Source: Verrucomicrobiota bacterium
Lineage (GTDB): Bacteria; Verrucomicrobiota; Verrucomicrobiia; Limisphaerales; UBA9464
NCBI GenBank assembly: GCA_016871805.1
Contig: VHCG01000008.1
Span: 40,391-104,390 of the forward strand
Direction: 5' to 3'
Length of the DNA: 64,000 nucleotides
Part shown: positions 18,602-27,219 of the stretch, one piece after another
Layout: every line of letters begins with the position of its first letter
How positions within the stretch are numbered: the stretch's first letter is position 1
Made by a program: the position numbers and the translations under genes
The notes under the pieces: generated by a model
The model's input: only the letters and a program-made list of their open reading frames with translations
The model's database searches: none
Told to the model about the DNA's origin: nothing

Positions 18602-19906
18602 TCACTGGACCGGGATGATCTTCCAGACGCGTCCCTTGCCCGGGGTCAATCCGTTGCTGGCGTTGGTCAGCACATAGAGTTCCCCGTCGCGGTCCTGTCC
18701 AAAGCCTGTGATGTAGGCCCCGAAGTTCTGGGGTTGTTCGACCTGTACCGGGGTGACGGTCCATCGGGCGCCAGTCTCCGTGGGACGTTGGGCGGCCAGG
18801 ACCACACCCAGGGGCATCCCCCAGTTCCGGCTCCAATCCCCGAAGATGTATTGGCCGATGAGTTCCGGAAGGGCCTTGCCGCGGTAGACGTAGCCGCCCG
18901 TGATGCTGATGCCGAAGGCTTCGGGATCCTTCTTCGCTCCGGGGTGCCGGTATTGGAGGATCGGATCGATCAGGGATTCACCCCGGGCCCCGGTCGTCGG
19001 GACGGTTCCGGGGGGCTTGTTCGGCGTCTTCGCGTCAAACGCCACCGAGGCCTCCTTGAGCGACCACCCGTAGTTGCCGCCCTTCGTGATGATGTCGACC
19101 TCCTCCAAAAGATTCTGTCCCACATCCGCGGCGAACAGCTCGTGGGTGCCGCCGCGGTCGAACGACAGACCCCAGACGTTCCTGAGTCCATAGGCATAGA
19201 TCTCCGGCAGGCCGGCACCACCGGTGACGAACGGATTGTCGGCGGGGATCGAGTATGCGGTTCCTGCACCGGGCTTGTTCACGTCGATGCGGACGATCTT
19301 GCCCAGGAGCGTCCGGAGGTTTTGTCCGTTCCCGGACTCGGGGCGCTTGCCCTGGTCGTTGGCGTTTCCGCCATCCCCGACGCTCAGATGGAGCAACCCG
19401 TCGGGGCCGAAGGCCATGCGGCCGCTGTTGTGGTTGGAGAAGGGCTGGTCGATCTCCAGGAGGATCCGCTCGGAGGTCGGGTCGATGACCAGCGGCTGCC
19501 GGGCCGGGAGACGGAACTCGGACAGTCGCAGGGTGCAGTCCCAGTCCTCCGGCGCCGAGGCGCGTCGCGGTGCGGTGTAGGTGATGTAGACCCGGCGGTT
19601 CGACTCGAAGTCCGGATGGAGGGCCAGATCCAGGACGCCCCGTTCATCAAAAGCCCCGTGGTTGATCGGGGACAGCCGGTCGGTGAGGTTGAGAATGGGC
19701 TCGGTCGGACGTGTCCCGTCCGGATCGATCCGCCACACATATCCGGGCTGGTCGACCACCAGGCCGGTTCCGCCGGGAAGCTGGGTGTAGGTGAGGGGCT
19801 GGGTGAGGCCCTCGGCGACGGGTTTGAGGGCGATCTTCAGTTCCGCAGCCGGCAGGAGGGTGGCTCCGGCGATCATGGCGGCGCAGACGGTGGACAGCGA
19901 GTTCAC
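18602..19906 (-). CDS. PQQ-dependent sugar dehydrogenase-like secreted protein (GSDH family)
   Basis: This 434-residue protein has a short signal peptide (about 1-20). The mature part is a beta-propeller of the glucose/sorbosone dehydrogenase family, with DERGVLDLALHPDF near 90, FSNHNSGRMAFGPDGLLHLSVGDGG near 155, GKIVRIDV near 203, IYAYGLRNVWGLSFD near 235 and GGNYGW near 275. Family members oxidise aldose sugars with PQQ in the periplasm; many homologues remain uncharacterised. It converges with the FHA gene (12-bp gap), and the lipoprotein gene lies upstream on the same strand. Confidence 0.9.
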   Translation of the reverse strand: MNSLSTVCAAMIAGATLLPAAELKIALKPVAEGLTQPLTYTQLPGGTGLVVDQPGYVWRIDPDGTRPTEPILNLTDRLSPINHGAFDERGVLDLALHPDFESNRRVYITYTAPRRASAPEDWDCTLRLSEFRLPARQPLVIDPTSERILLEIDQPFSNHNSGRMAFGPDGLLHLSVGDGGNANDQGKRPESGNGQNLRTLLGKIVRIDVNKPGAGTAYSIPADNPFVTGGAGLPEIYAYGLRNVWGLSFDRGGTHELFAADVGQNLLEEVDIITKGGNYGWSLKEASVAFDAKTPNKPPGTVPTTGARGESLIDPILQYRHPGAKKDPEAFGISITGGYVYRGKALPELIGQYIFGDWSRNWGMPLGVVLAAQRPTETGARWTVTPVQVEQPQNFGAYITGFGQDRDGELYVLTNASNGLTPGKGRVWKIIPVQ

Positions 19907-19962
19907 GGTTCGGGAGAGGGTGGGATGGGACCCGATGCTGCATCAGCGGGTCCACGGGGGGA

Positions 19963-20460
19963 TCATTTCTGCGGGGTCTTGGCTTTCGACTCGGGCAGCG
20001 GCTCAAGGAGAGTCTTCACCTTCTCGAGGAGCTTCTGGTACTTCGCCTGGACCGCAAACCCCATCTTCCGCTCCTCCTCCATCACGGCGTCGTCCTTGCT
20101 GATGACGCGGTAGGCGTCGGCGGACAGGAGGAAGTCGTCCCCTTCGCCGCGGCGTGCGAGCTTGGTCTGAATCCGGTCCCAAAGGCCGGTCTGCCACCCG
20201 CCCCAGACCAGGTTCTGGGACGAGGTTGCCTGCTTGTCAAAGATCATCCCGTCCGGGGTCCGTCGATCGAGCTTGTACCCCGCCTCCTCCATGACCTGTT
20301 CGGTGGCGAGATCGATCGAGGCACGGGAGAAGCCATGGAGCTCGACGGCCGCGTACTTGCCCGCCCCAGCACCCTTCGGCGGGGTGCTGCAGCCGGACAG
20401 GAGCGCGGTGGCGAGGGCCAGAGCGGTCACGGTTCGAGAGAGAGGGACGATTGGAATCAT
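19963..20460 (-). CDS. Putative lipoprotein of unknown function
   Basis: This 165-residue protein, starting at the ATG at 20460, has a lipoprotein signal with lipobox LLSGC and the acylated cysteine at residue 24. The mature part has a small alpha/beta pattern (AAVELHGFSRASIDLATEQVMEEAGY near 40) and a Lys/Glu-rich helical tail ending in PESKAKTPQK. I do not recognise a functional family. It lies 44 bp downstream of the deoxyhypusine-synthase-like gene and 56 bp upstream of the sugar dehydrogenase gene on the same strand, so these may share a transcript. Confidence 0.75.
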   Translation of the reverse strand: MIPIVPLSRTVTALALATALLSGCSTPPKGAGAGKYAAVELHGFSRASIDLATEQVMEEAGYKLDRRTPDGMIFDKQATSSQNLVWGGWQTGLWDRIQTKLARRGEGDDFLLSADAYRVISKDDAVMEEERKMGFAVQAKYQKLLEKVKTLLEPLPESKAKTPQK

Positions 20461-20504
20461 GCGACGGGTTTCGAGGTTCTGGGGAAGGGCAGGGGTGTGG
20501 GGAG

Positions 20505-21683
20505 TCAGGTGTTCTTCAAACCCACGCTGCTGGAGCGCTTCGCGACTTTCCGGCTGGTGAGGACCTTGGTCACGGTTCCGGTGGACAGATATTTGTTCCG
20601 CACGGTGTCGAGGATGGCGTCGCGGCGATCGTAGAGCCGCTTGAGCTTCCGGGGCTTCACCCGGGCGGTGACGTAGGCGGTGAGGAGCGGCAGGGCGATG
20701 GTGCTGTCGGTGTAGCAGACCACGGAGTCGGGAAGCTTGTCGGGGTCGACCTTGCCCCAGCTGACCGCTTCGGCCGGGGTCGCGCCGCTCAGTCCGCCGG
20801 TGTCGGGCCGGGCGTCGGTGCACTGGAGGAAGTAGTCGTGGCCCTTCTCCTGGATGCCCATGACCTCCTGGATCTGGGGTTCAGTCTGCAGCATGAAGTT
20901 CTTGGGACTGCCACCGCCGAGAATCCACACGCTCGAGGTCAGGCCACCGGACTTCGCCGCGTAGACGATCCCGGCCGTCTGGTTCACGTCCCGGTTCACA
21001 TCGAACATCAGGTCCGATCCGCGCAGCGCCATGGCGGCCACGTTCATGCCGATGCTCGAATCGCCGGGGCTGCTGGTGAAGATCGGCACACCGCAGTCGT
21101 AGGCGGCCGCGAGGACCGAGCTGTCCTTCAGGCCGAGGCGACGTCCGCGCTCGCTGACGTACTTGCCCAGCAGGTAGTGGAACTCGTCGGTGCCCATCGG
21201 ACGCTGGAACTCCGGACCCTGGATGACCTCCCGGATGAAGGCATCGGTGTCGAGCAGCACGTTGTAGTCGAACAGCACGTCATAGATCCGGATGACACCG
21301 TCCTTGTGGAGCTCGACGTCGTTCAGGAACGGCGACCCGCTGTGGAGGTGCATGTCGAGGCCGAAATGGAGATCGTGGTAGAGGTTCGCACCGGTCGAGA
21401 TGATCCAGTCGACATAGCCTCCGCGGATCAGCGGGATCAGGCAGCTTTTGCCGAGTCCGGCCGGGGTGAGGGCGCCGGTGAGGGACAGGCCGATGGTGCC
21501 GTTCTTCGGGAGCATTTTCCGCGCAAGCAGCTGGGCGGCCTCGCGCAGGCGTCCGCCGTTGTAGGCGAGCATCGACTGGTCGATCAGGTCGGCGGCGGAG
21601 ATGTCCCTGCCGATGCCGAAGGGGTTGAGGCGTGGGTAGGCGGCGAATTTCCTCGAGAACGTGTGGGCGTTTTTCCGGCTCAT
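20505..21683 (-). CDS. Deoxyhypusine synthase-family protein
   Basis: The start is at the ATG at 21683 (MSRKNAHTF), giving 392 residues; the open frame upstream has no homology. NAD-binding segments [12 protein letters not shown] near 96 and [11 protein letters not shown] near 204 are present. The catalytic lysine is K261 in [12 protein letters not shown], equivalent to the lysine that forms the enzyme-imine intermediate. Eukaryal and archaeal enzymes modify eIF5A with spermidine. Bacteria lack eIF5A, and related bacterial proteins have been linked to homospermidine synthesis or remain unassigned. A polyamine aminobutyl-transfer role is therefore likely, but the acceptor is unknown. Confidence 0.9.
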   Translation of the reverse strand: MSRKNAHTFSRKFAAYPRLNPFGIGRDISAADLIDQSMLAYNGGRLREAAQLLARKMLPKNGTIGLSLTGALTPAGLGKSCLIPLIRGGYVDWIISTGANLYHDLHFGLDMHLHSGSPFLNDVELHKDGVIRIYDVLFDYNVLLDTDAFIREVIQGPEFQRPMGTDEFHYLLGKYVSERGRRLGLKDSSVLAAAYDCGVPIFTSSPGDSSIGMNVAAMALRGSDLMFDVNRDVNQTAGIVYAAKSGGLTSSVWILGGGSPKNFMLQTEPQIQEVMGIQEKGHDYFLQCTDARPDTGGLSGATPAEAVSWGKVDPDKLPDSVVCYTDSTIALPLLTAYVTARVKPRKLKRLYDRRDAILDTVRNKYLSTGTVTKVLTSRKVAKRSSSVGLKNT

Positions 21684-21803
21684 GTCGACAGAAGTGTGGA
21701 GAGGCCCGCCTGCTGAGGGAAGACGGCAATCTTCCGACCCTGGCTGGCCGGGGGGTGTGTCGCATTGGGACCGCCGGTGTCGACAACACTCCATGGGACA
21801 TGA

Positions 21804-22100
21804 TTGGGTTTGCCGCAGGAGACGACGCGCGTGTCTTTGGACCGCGGCCAAGGGTCCCAGAGGGTCGGCATGGGAGACGGCTTGTTCTCGCGTTTCCCGG
21901 ACCAGGCGGCGGTCGCGGATGGGGAGCTGGGGTATTCGATCGAGGCCCTCTGTCTCCGAGACCCTGACGGGTGGCTCAACAACACCCGGTACACCCAGCC
22001 CGCCCTGTTTGTGGTCAACGCGTTGAGGTTTCTGGACCGGTTGCTCTCGACTGACGAGCTGCCGGCGGTAGTGGCCGGGCACAGCCTTGAGGATCCATGA
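21804..22100 (+). pseudogene. Truncated malonyl-CoA:ACP acyltransferase remnant
   Basis: The frame reads [15 protein letters not shown], then [25 protein letters not shown] and [10 protein letters not shown] before a stop. This is the N-terminal third of a FabD or polyketide acyltransferase: FPGQGSQ-like motif, the YTQPAL region and the GHSLG active-site motif. The frame ends two residues after GHSL, so the remaining two thirds and the catalytic His region are absent. The usual FPGQGSQ opening has become LDRGQGSQ. It overlaps nothing else and lies just upstream of hpf. It is almost certainly a non-functional deletion relic. Confidence 0.75.
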
Positions 22101-22191
22101 TTTCGCCGACCTCGCGTCCCGGATTCATCGGTTCCCGCCTCGGGCGAACGGGGTTGAAAGTTGCCGCATCCGGATCGAGGATCGTCTGGTC

Positions 22192-22548
22192 ATGAAGTTC
22201 ATCCTCACGACGCACAACGTCACTCTCACCGAGGCCATCGAACAGCATGTCCTCATGCGGATCGATAAGCTCGAGCACATCGACCGCTGGCTGGTCGACG
22301 CCCGCGTGGGCCTTGAGAAGGACCACACCGGCAAGTCGCCGGCCAAGGCCTACAAGTGCTCGATCCGTCTTGGGATCCGCGGCAAGGACCTCTACGCGGA
22401 GGACCGCGAAGCCGATCTCTATGCGGCCATCGACCTCGCCGTGAAGAAGGTCGAGCAGCAGCTCCGCCAGAAGCACAGCCGTGCGAAGGCCAAGAAGAAA
22501 TCGGTCGCCGCCCGGCTCAAGGAGAAGGCCCGGAGTTCCGAGGACTGA
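22192..22548 (+). CDS. hpf: Ribosome hibernation-promoting factor, short form
   Basis: The start is placed at the ATG encoding MKFILTTHNVTLTEAIEQHV, the conserved HPF/RaiA N-terminus. Upstream in-frame codons overlap the acyltransferase relic. The 118-residue product has the beta-alpha-beta-beta-beta-alpha ribosome-binding domain only, with a Lys/Arg-rich C-terminal extension (KKKSVAARLKEKARSSED), and lacks the dimerising domain of long HPF. It binds the 30S decoding region in stationary phase. A GAGG element about 10 nt upstream is a plausible ribosome-binding site. The amidohydrolase gene starts 3 bp downstream. Confidence 0.93.
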   Translation: MKFILTTHNVTLTEAIEQHVLMRIDKLEHIDRWLVDARVGLEKDHTGKSPAKAYKCSIRLGIRGKDLYAEDREADLYAAIDLAVKKVEQQLRQKHSRAKAKKKSVAARLKEKARSSED

Positions 22549-22551
22549 TCC

Positions 22552-23802
22552 ATGTTGATCCGTTCCCGGATCGTCCTGCCGATGACCGCGCCGCCCCTCG
22601 AGGACGGCGCGGTTCTGGTTTCGCGGGATCGTATCCAGGCCGTCGGTCGGTTCTCCGACCTGCGAAGACTTGACGCCGAGGTGGTCGATCTTGGGGATGT
22701 GGTTGTCCTGCCGGGACTCATCAACAGCCACTGCCACCTCGACTACACCCGCCTTATGGGACGGTTGGTGCCGCCGAAGACCTTTCCGGACTGGATCAAG
22801 TCGATCCTGGCCGCGAAGTCCGAGTGGCAGGAGTCCGATTACGCGGCCTCCTGGCTCGATGGGGCGCGGCAGTTGCTCGAATCCGGGACCACCTCGGTCG
22901 TCAACATCGAGTCCGTCCCCACGATCGTCGCCGGATGCCGCCAGGCCACGCCCTTGAGGGTCTTCTCCCATCTGGAGATGACCGGCGTCCGGAGCGGATT
23001 GGATCCGGCATCGATCCTCGACCGCGCCCTGGCCGCCCTGCGGAACCTTGAGCCGGGGAGGGCAGGGTTGGGGCTGTCGCCCCATGCGCCCTATTCCACG
23101 CTCCCGGCGCTGATCGAGGGGACGGCCCGTCAGGCCAGGGCTGCGGGAATCCGGACGACCACCCACGTCGCGGAATCCCACGCGGAGTCCGAGATGTTTC
23201 TCTATCGGCGGGGGCCGATGTTCTCGTGGCTGGAACCGCAGCGGCCGATGGACGACTGCGGCATCGGATCCCCGGTCCAGCACCTGGAACGCCACGGCCT
23301 GCTGGGTCCGGATCACATCGCGGTCCATGCCAACTACCTCTGGGATGGGGATGTGGAACGCCTGGCCCGATCGGGCACGCACGTCGTGCATTGCCCGACG
23401 AGTCACGACTACTTTGGACATCAGCGATTCCCGCTGGAACCCCTCAGGTCGGCAGGGGTAAATCTCACCCTGGGCACCGACAGCCTTGCCTCCACCCGGG
23501 TGATTCCGGGACGTCGGGTCACTCTCTCCCTGCTGGCCGAGGTGCGTGAGTTCTTGTCGAAGAACTCCCTGGTGTCGCCGCTGGAGGCCCTCGCTTGGAT
23601 CACAGTCCATGGAGCCCGGGCTCTGGGGGTCGACGGGCGGCTCGGGGAACTGTCGCCCGGGGCCTTGGCCGACCTGATTGCCATCCCGCACTCGGGCGCG
23701 GTCGAGGATGCCGTCGAGGCCGTGGTGAACCATGGGGGATGTGTCTCCGCGAGCCTGATCGACGGCGAGTGGGCGATCGCTCCGGGGGAAAGTGTCCGAT
23801 GA
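22552..23802 (+). CDS. Amidohydrolase-family deaminase/hydrolase
   Basis: This 416-residue protein is of the metal-dependent amidohydrolase superfamily. Metal ligands are seen in LPGLINSHCHLDY near 57, HVAES near 205, VHANY near 255 and LGTDSLAS near 307. A C-terminal beta-sandwich ends with GALADLIAI. The arrangement resembles chlorohydrolase, guanine deaminase and aminofutalosine deaminase (futalosine menaquinone pathway) members; which substrate is used cannot be decided here. It is tightly packed between hpf (3-bp gap) and the SDR gene (ATGA overlap). Confidence 0.88.
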   Translation: MLIRSRIVLPMTAPPLEDGAVLVSRDRIQAVGRFSDLRRLDAEVVDLGDVVVLPGLINSHCHLDYTRLMGRLVPPKTFPDWIKSILAAKSEWQESDYAASWLDGARQLLESGTTSVVNIESVPTIVAGCRQATPLRVFSHLEMTGVRSGLDPASILDRALAALRNLEPGRAGLGLSPHAPYSTLPALIEGTARQARAAGIRTTTHVAESHAESEMFLYRRGPMFSWLEPQRPMDDCGIGSPVQHLERHGLLGPDHIAVHANYLWDGDVERLARSGTHVVHCPTSHDYFGHQRFPLEPLRSAGVNLTLGTDSLASTRVIPGRRVTLSLLAEVREFLSKNSLVSPLEALAWITVHGARALGVDGRLGELSPGALADLIAIPHSGAVEDAVEAVVNHGGCVSASLIDGEWAIAPGESVR

Positions 23803-24518
23803 GCGATGGAACGCGGCGTGTCGCCTTGGTCACCGGTGCCGCGGGTGGGCTCGGGTCGGGCATCGTGACGGAACTGGCCCGTCAGGGGTGGTCGGTCGCT
23901 GCGGGATGGCATCGGCATGAACCCGCCCATCCCATGGGGGATGGGGTTGCGGTCCCCCTCGACGTCACGGATGTCCGGTCGGTGCATCGGGCCGTCGATG
24001 GCGTCCTGGAGCGGTGGGGTCGCATCGACCTGCTCGTCAACACTGCCGGGATCGTGTCGGATGCCCTGTTGGCCCGCATGGAGGATCCGATGTGGGACCG
24101 GGTCCTGGACGTGAACCTCGACGGCGCATTCCGCTGCGCGAGGGCGGTTGCGCGGCCGATGCTGCGTCAGCGCGAGGGCCATATCCTGAACATCACGAGT
24201 TACGGCGGTCGAGTGGGCCGAGCGGGCCAGGCCAACTATGCCGCCTCGAAGGCGGCGTTGTTCGGGCTCACGCAGTCCCTCGCACGGGAACTCGGCTCGC
24301 GAAACGTCCGGGTCAATGCCGTCTCCCCGGGGTTTCTGCGGACCGGGTTGGTGGTGGACCTGACCGAAGAGCAGCTCGCCGACCAGGCCCGTGCCAACAC
24401 GCTCGGGCGTCTGAATCAGATCCAGGAAGTCGCCCGGTTCGTGGCCTTCCTTGCGGGGATGCGGAACGTCTCGGGCCAGATCTTCCAGTTGGATAGTCGG
24501 ATCACGCCGTGGGCCTAG
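23799..24518 (+). CDS. SDR-family oxidoreductase, FabG-like
   Basis: The start is the ATG overlapping the amidohydrolase stop (ATGA), giving 239 residues. Classical SDR motifs are present: TGAAGGLGSG cofactor loop, LDVTD, NTAG in place of NNAG, the catalytic Ser in ITSYGG, YAASK with catalytic Tyr and Lys, and VSPGFLRT. It most resembles 3-oxoacyl-ACP reductases. Its closeness to the malonyltransferase relic at 21.8 kb raises the possibility that both come from one fatty-acid or polyketide type cluster; that is inference. The actual substrate is unknown. Confidence 0.9.
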   Translation: MSDGTRRVALVTGAAGGLGSGIVTELARQGWSVAAGWHRHEPAHPMGDGVAVPLDVTDVRSVHRAVDGVLERWGRIDLLVNTAGIVSDALLARMEDPMWDRVLDVNLDGAFRCARAVARPMLRQREGHILNITSYGGRVGRAGQANYAASKAALFGLTQSLARELGSRNVRVNAVSPGFLRTGLVVDLTEEQLADQARANTLGRLNQIQEVARFVAFLAGMRNVSGQIFQLDSRITPWA

Positions 24519-24701
24519 CCGTGTTGGGCCCGGCTGGGTCCGTGGTGTTCTGGATTTTGGGCTGTCCGGGACACATTTACCCTCGCTTTACAATTCTCCA
24601 GCGATGGCGCACACGGCCTTAACAGAGGAGGCGTCTGCTGTTGGTGAAGCGCGACGACATGAGTCGCCGCCACCAACAAAAAAACCAAAACGCAGCATCC
24701 C

Positions 24702-25301
24702 ATGAACACCATCAAGAACAGCCTCCTCGTGGCCGCGCTCGCGGTCAGCTCCCTCAGCCTCCTCGCCGACGACTCCGGGGCGGGGCCCGAATCCCGTGGA
24801 CCGCGCGGACCCCGTGGCGGTGGACGGGGCGTGCCACCGGTCGTGGCGGCCATCGACACCAACCGGGACGGCGTCCTGGATGCCACCGAGATCGCCAACT
24901 CGGCCGCCGCGCTGGGTGTACTCGACACGAACAAGGATGGCGCCCTGACCCGGGATGAGCTCATGCCGAAGGGTGGCCGGGGTCCGGGACGTCCGGACGG
25001 CGCCCCCGAGGGCGGTCCCGAGGGGCGCCCGGGTCCAGGTCGCCCGCCGATGGCCGGTCCGCTCGACGCGAACAAGGACGGAACACTCGATGCCACCGAG
25101 ATCGCCAACGCCCCCAAGGTCCTCGCGGCCCTCGACAAGAATGCCGACGGCTCCGTGACCCGTGACGAGATGCGTCCTGAGGGCGGGCGCGGTCCGGGAC
25201 GTCCGGAGGGAGCCCCGGAGGATCGCCCTGAAGGTGGCCGTCCCGGCAAGCGGGGGCCCGGTGGCAAGCCCGGTCCTCGTCCGACCCCTCCCGCCGAGTG
25301 A
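24702..25301 (+). CDS. Secreted EF-hand protein with Gly/Pro/Arg-rich linkers
   Basis: This 199-residue protein has a signal peptide (about 1-22). Four EF-hand-like calcium loops are arranged as two pairs: DTNRDGVLDATE, DTNKDGALTRDE, DANKDGTLDATE and DKNADGSVTRDE. Each pair is followed by a GGRGPGRP-type linker, so the gene looks like an internal duplication of one pair plus linker. EF-hand pairs bind calcium; such secreted proteins are common in PVC bacteria, with roles in surface assembly proposed but not shown. A strong terminator follows 43 bp after the stop. Confidence 0.88.
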   Translation: MNTIKNSLLVAALAVSSLSLLADDSGAGPESRGPRGPRGGGRGVPPVVAAIDTNRDGVLDATEIANSAAALGVLDTNKDGALTRDELMPKGGRGPGRPDGAPEGGPEGRPGPGRPPMAGPLDANKDGTLDATEIANAPKVLAALDKNADGSVTRDEMRPEGGRGPGRPEGAPEDRPEGGRPGKRGPGGKPGPRPTPPAE

Positions 25302-25343
25302 TCGGAAGCCGTCCTGGGAATCCCAGACGGATCCCTGATCCCC

Positions 25344-25375
25344 AAGCGGTCCTGGAGTCAGCTCCGGGACCGCTT
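25344..25375. terminator. Bidirectional terminator between the EF-hand gene and larB
   Basis: A 14-bp near-perfect stem AAGCGGTCCTGGAG/CTCCGGGACCGCTT with the 4-nt loop TCAG lies at the junction of two convergent genes. It overlaps the last codons of larB. The T run is weak, so termination efficiency is inferred mainly from the stem and the convergent context. Confidence 0.7.
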
Positions 25376-26167
25376 TCCTGTTCCAGGTTTTGCCTGCCTG
25401 GCGGTCGGCGTGGCCGCCGAGCCCGCCTGGTTGATCCGGTGCGCCGCGAAGCCCGCCCCGAATCCGTTGTCGATGTTCACGACGGTGAGTCCGGAGGCGC
25501 AGGAATTGAGCATGCCCAGCAGAGCCGTGATGCCTCCCATGTGGGATCCGTAGCCGACGCTGGTGGGAACCCCGATCAACGGACGTGCCACCAGTCCGCC
25601 CAGGACGCTGGGCAGGGCGGCTTCCATGCCGGCCACGACGATGATCACCGAGGCTTCCTGGATCTCCGGCAGCCGGGCCAGGAGGCGGTGGAGTCCGGCG
25701 ACGCCGACGTCGTAGACTCGTCGGACCCGGGATCCCAGGAACTCCGCGGTCAGCGCGGCCTCCTCGGCCACCGGGACGTCGCTGGTGCCGGCACAGACGA
25801 CGGCGACCAACCCCCGTTGGTCCGCGGTGGGGGTCGGACCCACCACCAGCAGGCGCGCCTCCTCGTGGTGGAGGGCCTTCGGAAAGCGTTTCCGGAAGGC
25901 GATGGCATGTTGGGGACTGATGCGGGTGACCAGAACCCGTCGGCTGGCGGCCACCAGGCGGTCGGCGATGGCCACCACCTGGGACGGCGTCTTGCCCGCT
26001 CCGAAGATCACCTCGGGGCAGCCCTGTCGAAGTTCCCGATGCAGATCCACCGCGGCGAAGCCCAGTTGGGCAACTGGGGCGGATTGGAACTGTCGCAGGA
26101 CCTCCTCGGGTGTGGTGTCTCCCGCAGCGAGGCGTTCCAGCATCTTCAGGGCATCGGTGGGTGTCAT
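25358..26167 (-). CDS. larB: LarB-like nickel-pincer cofactor carboxylase
   Basis: The start is at the ATG at 26167 (MTPTDALKMLE), giving 269 residues. The C-terminal half is an AIR-carboxylase-like (PurE) domain. It shows VVCAGTSDVPVAEEAALTAE, YDVGVAGLHRLL, VVAGMEAALPSVLGGLV and the PTSVGYG motif near 220, followed by SCASGLTVVNIDNGFGAG. LarB carboxylates nicotinic acid adenine dinucleotide and hydrolyses it as the first step to the Ni-pincer cofactor used by lactate racemase. LarC and LarE genes are not in the window. It is divergent from metF across 142 bp. Confidence 0.92.
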   Translation of the reverse strand: MTPTDALKMLERLAAGDTTPEEVLRQFQSAPVAQLGFAAVDLHRELRQGCPEVIFGAGKTPSQVVAIADRLVAASRRVLVTRISPQHAIAFRKRFPKALHHEEARLLVVGPTPTADQRGLVAVVCAGTSDVPVAEEAALTAEFLGSRVRRVYDVGVAGLHRLLARLPEIQEASVIIVVAGMEAALPSVLGGLVARPLIGVPTSVGYGSHMGGITALLGMLNSCASGLTVVNIDNGFGAGFAAHRINQAGSAATPTARQAKPGTGKRSRS

Positions 26168-26309
26168 GGTGTGGTGTCCAACGTCGCACCGTTCTAGGGA
26201 TTCACACCACGCCACGTCGACCCTCCGTTTCCAAGATACAAATCAATCAATCAAGATGCGTTGATTTTTATGGTTGACCTGTAGGGGGCCTGCCGGGCAG
26301 TTTCACGTC

Positions 26310-27203
26310 ATGATTCGGGACATCCATGATCTTCATGTGGAGGCGGCGGCCTCCGGCAAGCCTGCGATCTCGGTGGAATTCTTCCCGCCCAAGACGGAGG
26401 AAGGGGAGCGGACGCTGTTTGCCACCACGCTTCCGGAGCTGATGAAGTTCCACCCGTCCTACTGTTCCGTCACGTATGGGGCGGGGGGGAGCACGAAGGA
26501 GAAGACGATCTCGATCGTGGAACGGATCCAGAAGGAGTTCGACCTCACCACGATGATGCATTTGACCTGCGTGAACGCGACGCGGCCGGAGCTGCAGGAT
26601 GTGATCGAGGATGCCCGGCGGCGCGGGGTTCGGAACATCCTGGCCCTGCGTGGGGATCCTCCGGGGATGTCGGGTCCCTGGGTGAAGACCGAGGGTGGCT
26701 TCGAATATTCCAGGGAGCTCGTGGCGTTCCTCAAGGAGATCAGTGGGTTCGCCATTGGCACCGCTGGATTCCCGGAGGGCCATGTGGCCCAGACCCGCGG
26801 AAAGCAGGTCGACTGGGACCATCTAGCTGACAAAGTGCGGGCTGGGGCGGACTTCGTGGTGACCCAGCTGTTCTTCGACAACGACGACTACTTCGCCTTC
26901 CGGGACTATCTGGTCCAGCGCTGCGGGATCACCGTGCCCATCATCCCGGGACTGCTCCCGGTGGTGTCCCGCAACCAGACCAAGAAGTTCACCCAGCTCT
27001 GCGGGGCCCGTCTGCCCGAGGCCTTCCTTTCCCGTCTGGAGGCGCTTGGAGATGACGACGCCGCGGTGACGGACTTCGGCGTGGAGTACTGCTCCCGGCA
27101 GATCGAGGGCCTGCTCCGTGGCGGCGCGCCCGGGGTCCACTTCTATACCCTCAACAAGGCCCACTCGACGGCCCGCGTGATCCGCAACCTGGGGTTGGCC
27201 TGA
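26310..27203 (+). CDS. metF: 5,10-methylenetetrahydrofolate reductase
   Basis: The start is the ATG encoding MIRDIHDLHVEAA, giving 297 residues. The family patterns are ISVEFFPPKTEEGE near 18, SVTYGAGGST near 52, HLTCVNATRPE near 81, NILALRGDPP near 108, and the FAD and folate-binding regions ADFVVTQLFFDND near 178 and IPGLLPV near 210. The enzyme reduces 5,10-methylene-THF to 5-methyl-THF for methionine synthesis. Upstream is an AT-rich stretch (26235-26270) with a short inverted repeat of unclear meaning. It converges with the heme dehydrogenase gene (16-bp gap). Confidence 0.95.
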   Translation: MIRDIHDLHVEAAASGKPAISVEFFPPKTEEGERTLFATTLPELMKFHPSYCSVTYGAGGSTKEKTISIVERIQKEFDLTTMMHLTCVNATRPELQDVIEDARRRGVRNILALRGDPPGMSGPWVKTEGGFEYSRELVAFLKEISGFAIGTAGFPEGHVAQTRGKQVDWDHLADKVRAGADFVVTQLFFDNDDYFAFRDYLVQRCGITVPIIPGLLPVVSRNQTKKFTQLCGARLPEAFLSRLEALGDDDAAVTDFGVEYCSRQIEGLLRGGAPGVHFYTLNKAHSTARVIRNLGLA

Positions 27204-27219
27204 AAGGCTGAACCATCCG

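Noticed and set aside
26235..26270. Inverted repeat AATCAA-GATGCG-TTGATT followed by T upstream of metF, considered as a riboswitch or attenuator
   Set aside because: The stem is only 6 bp and AT-rich, and no SAM or SAH riboswitch core could be recognised.
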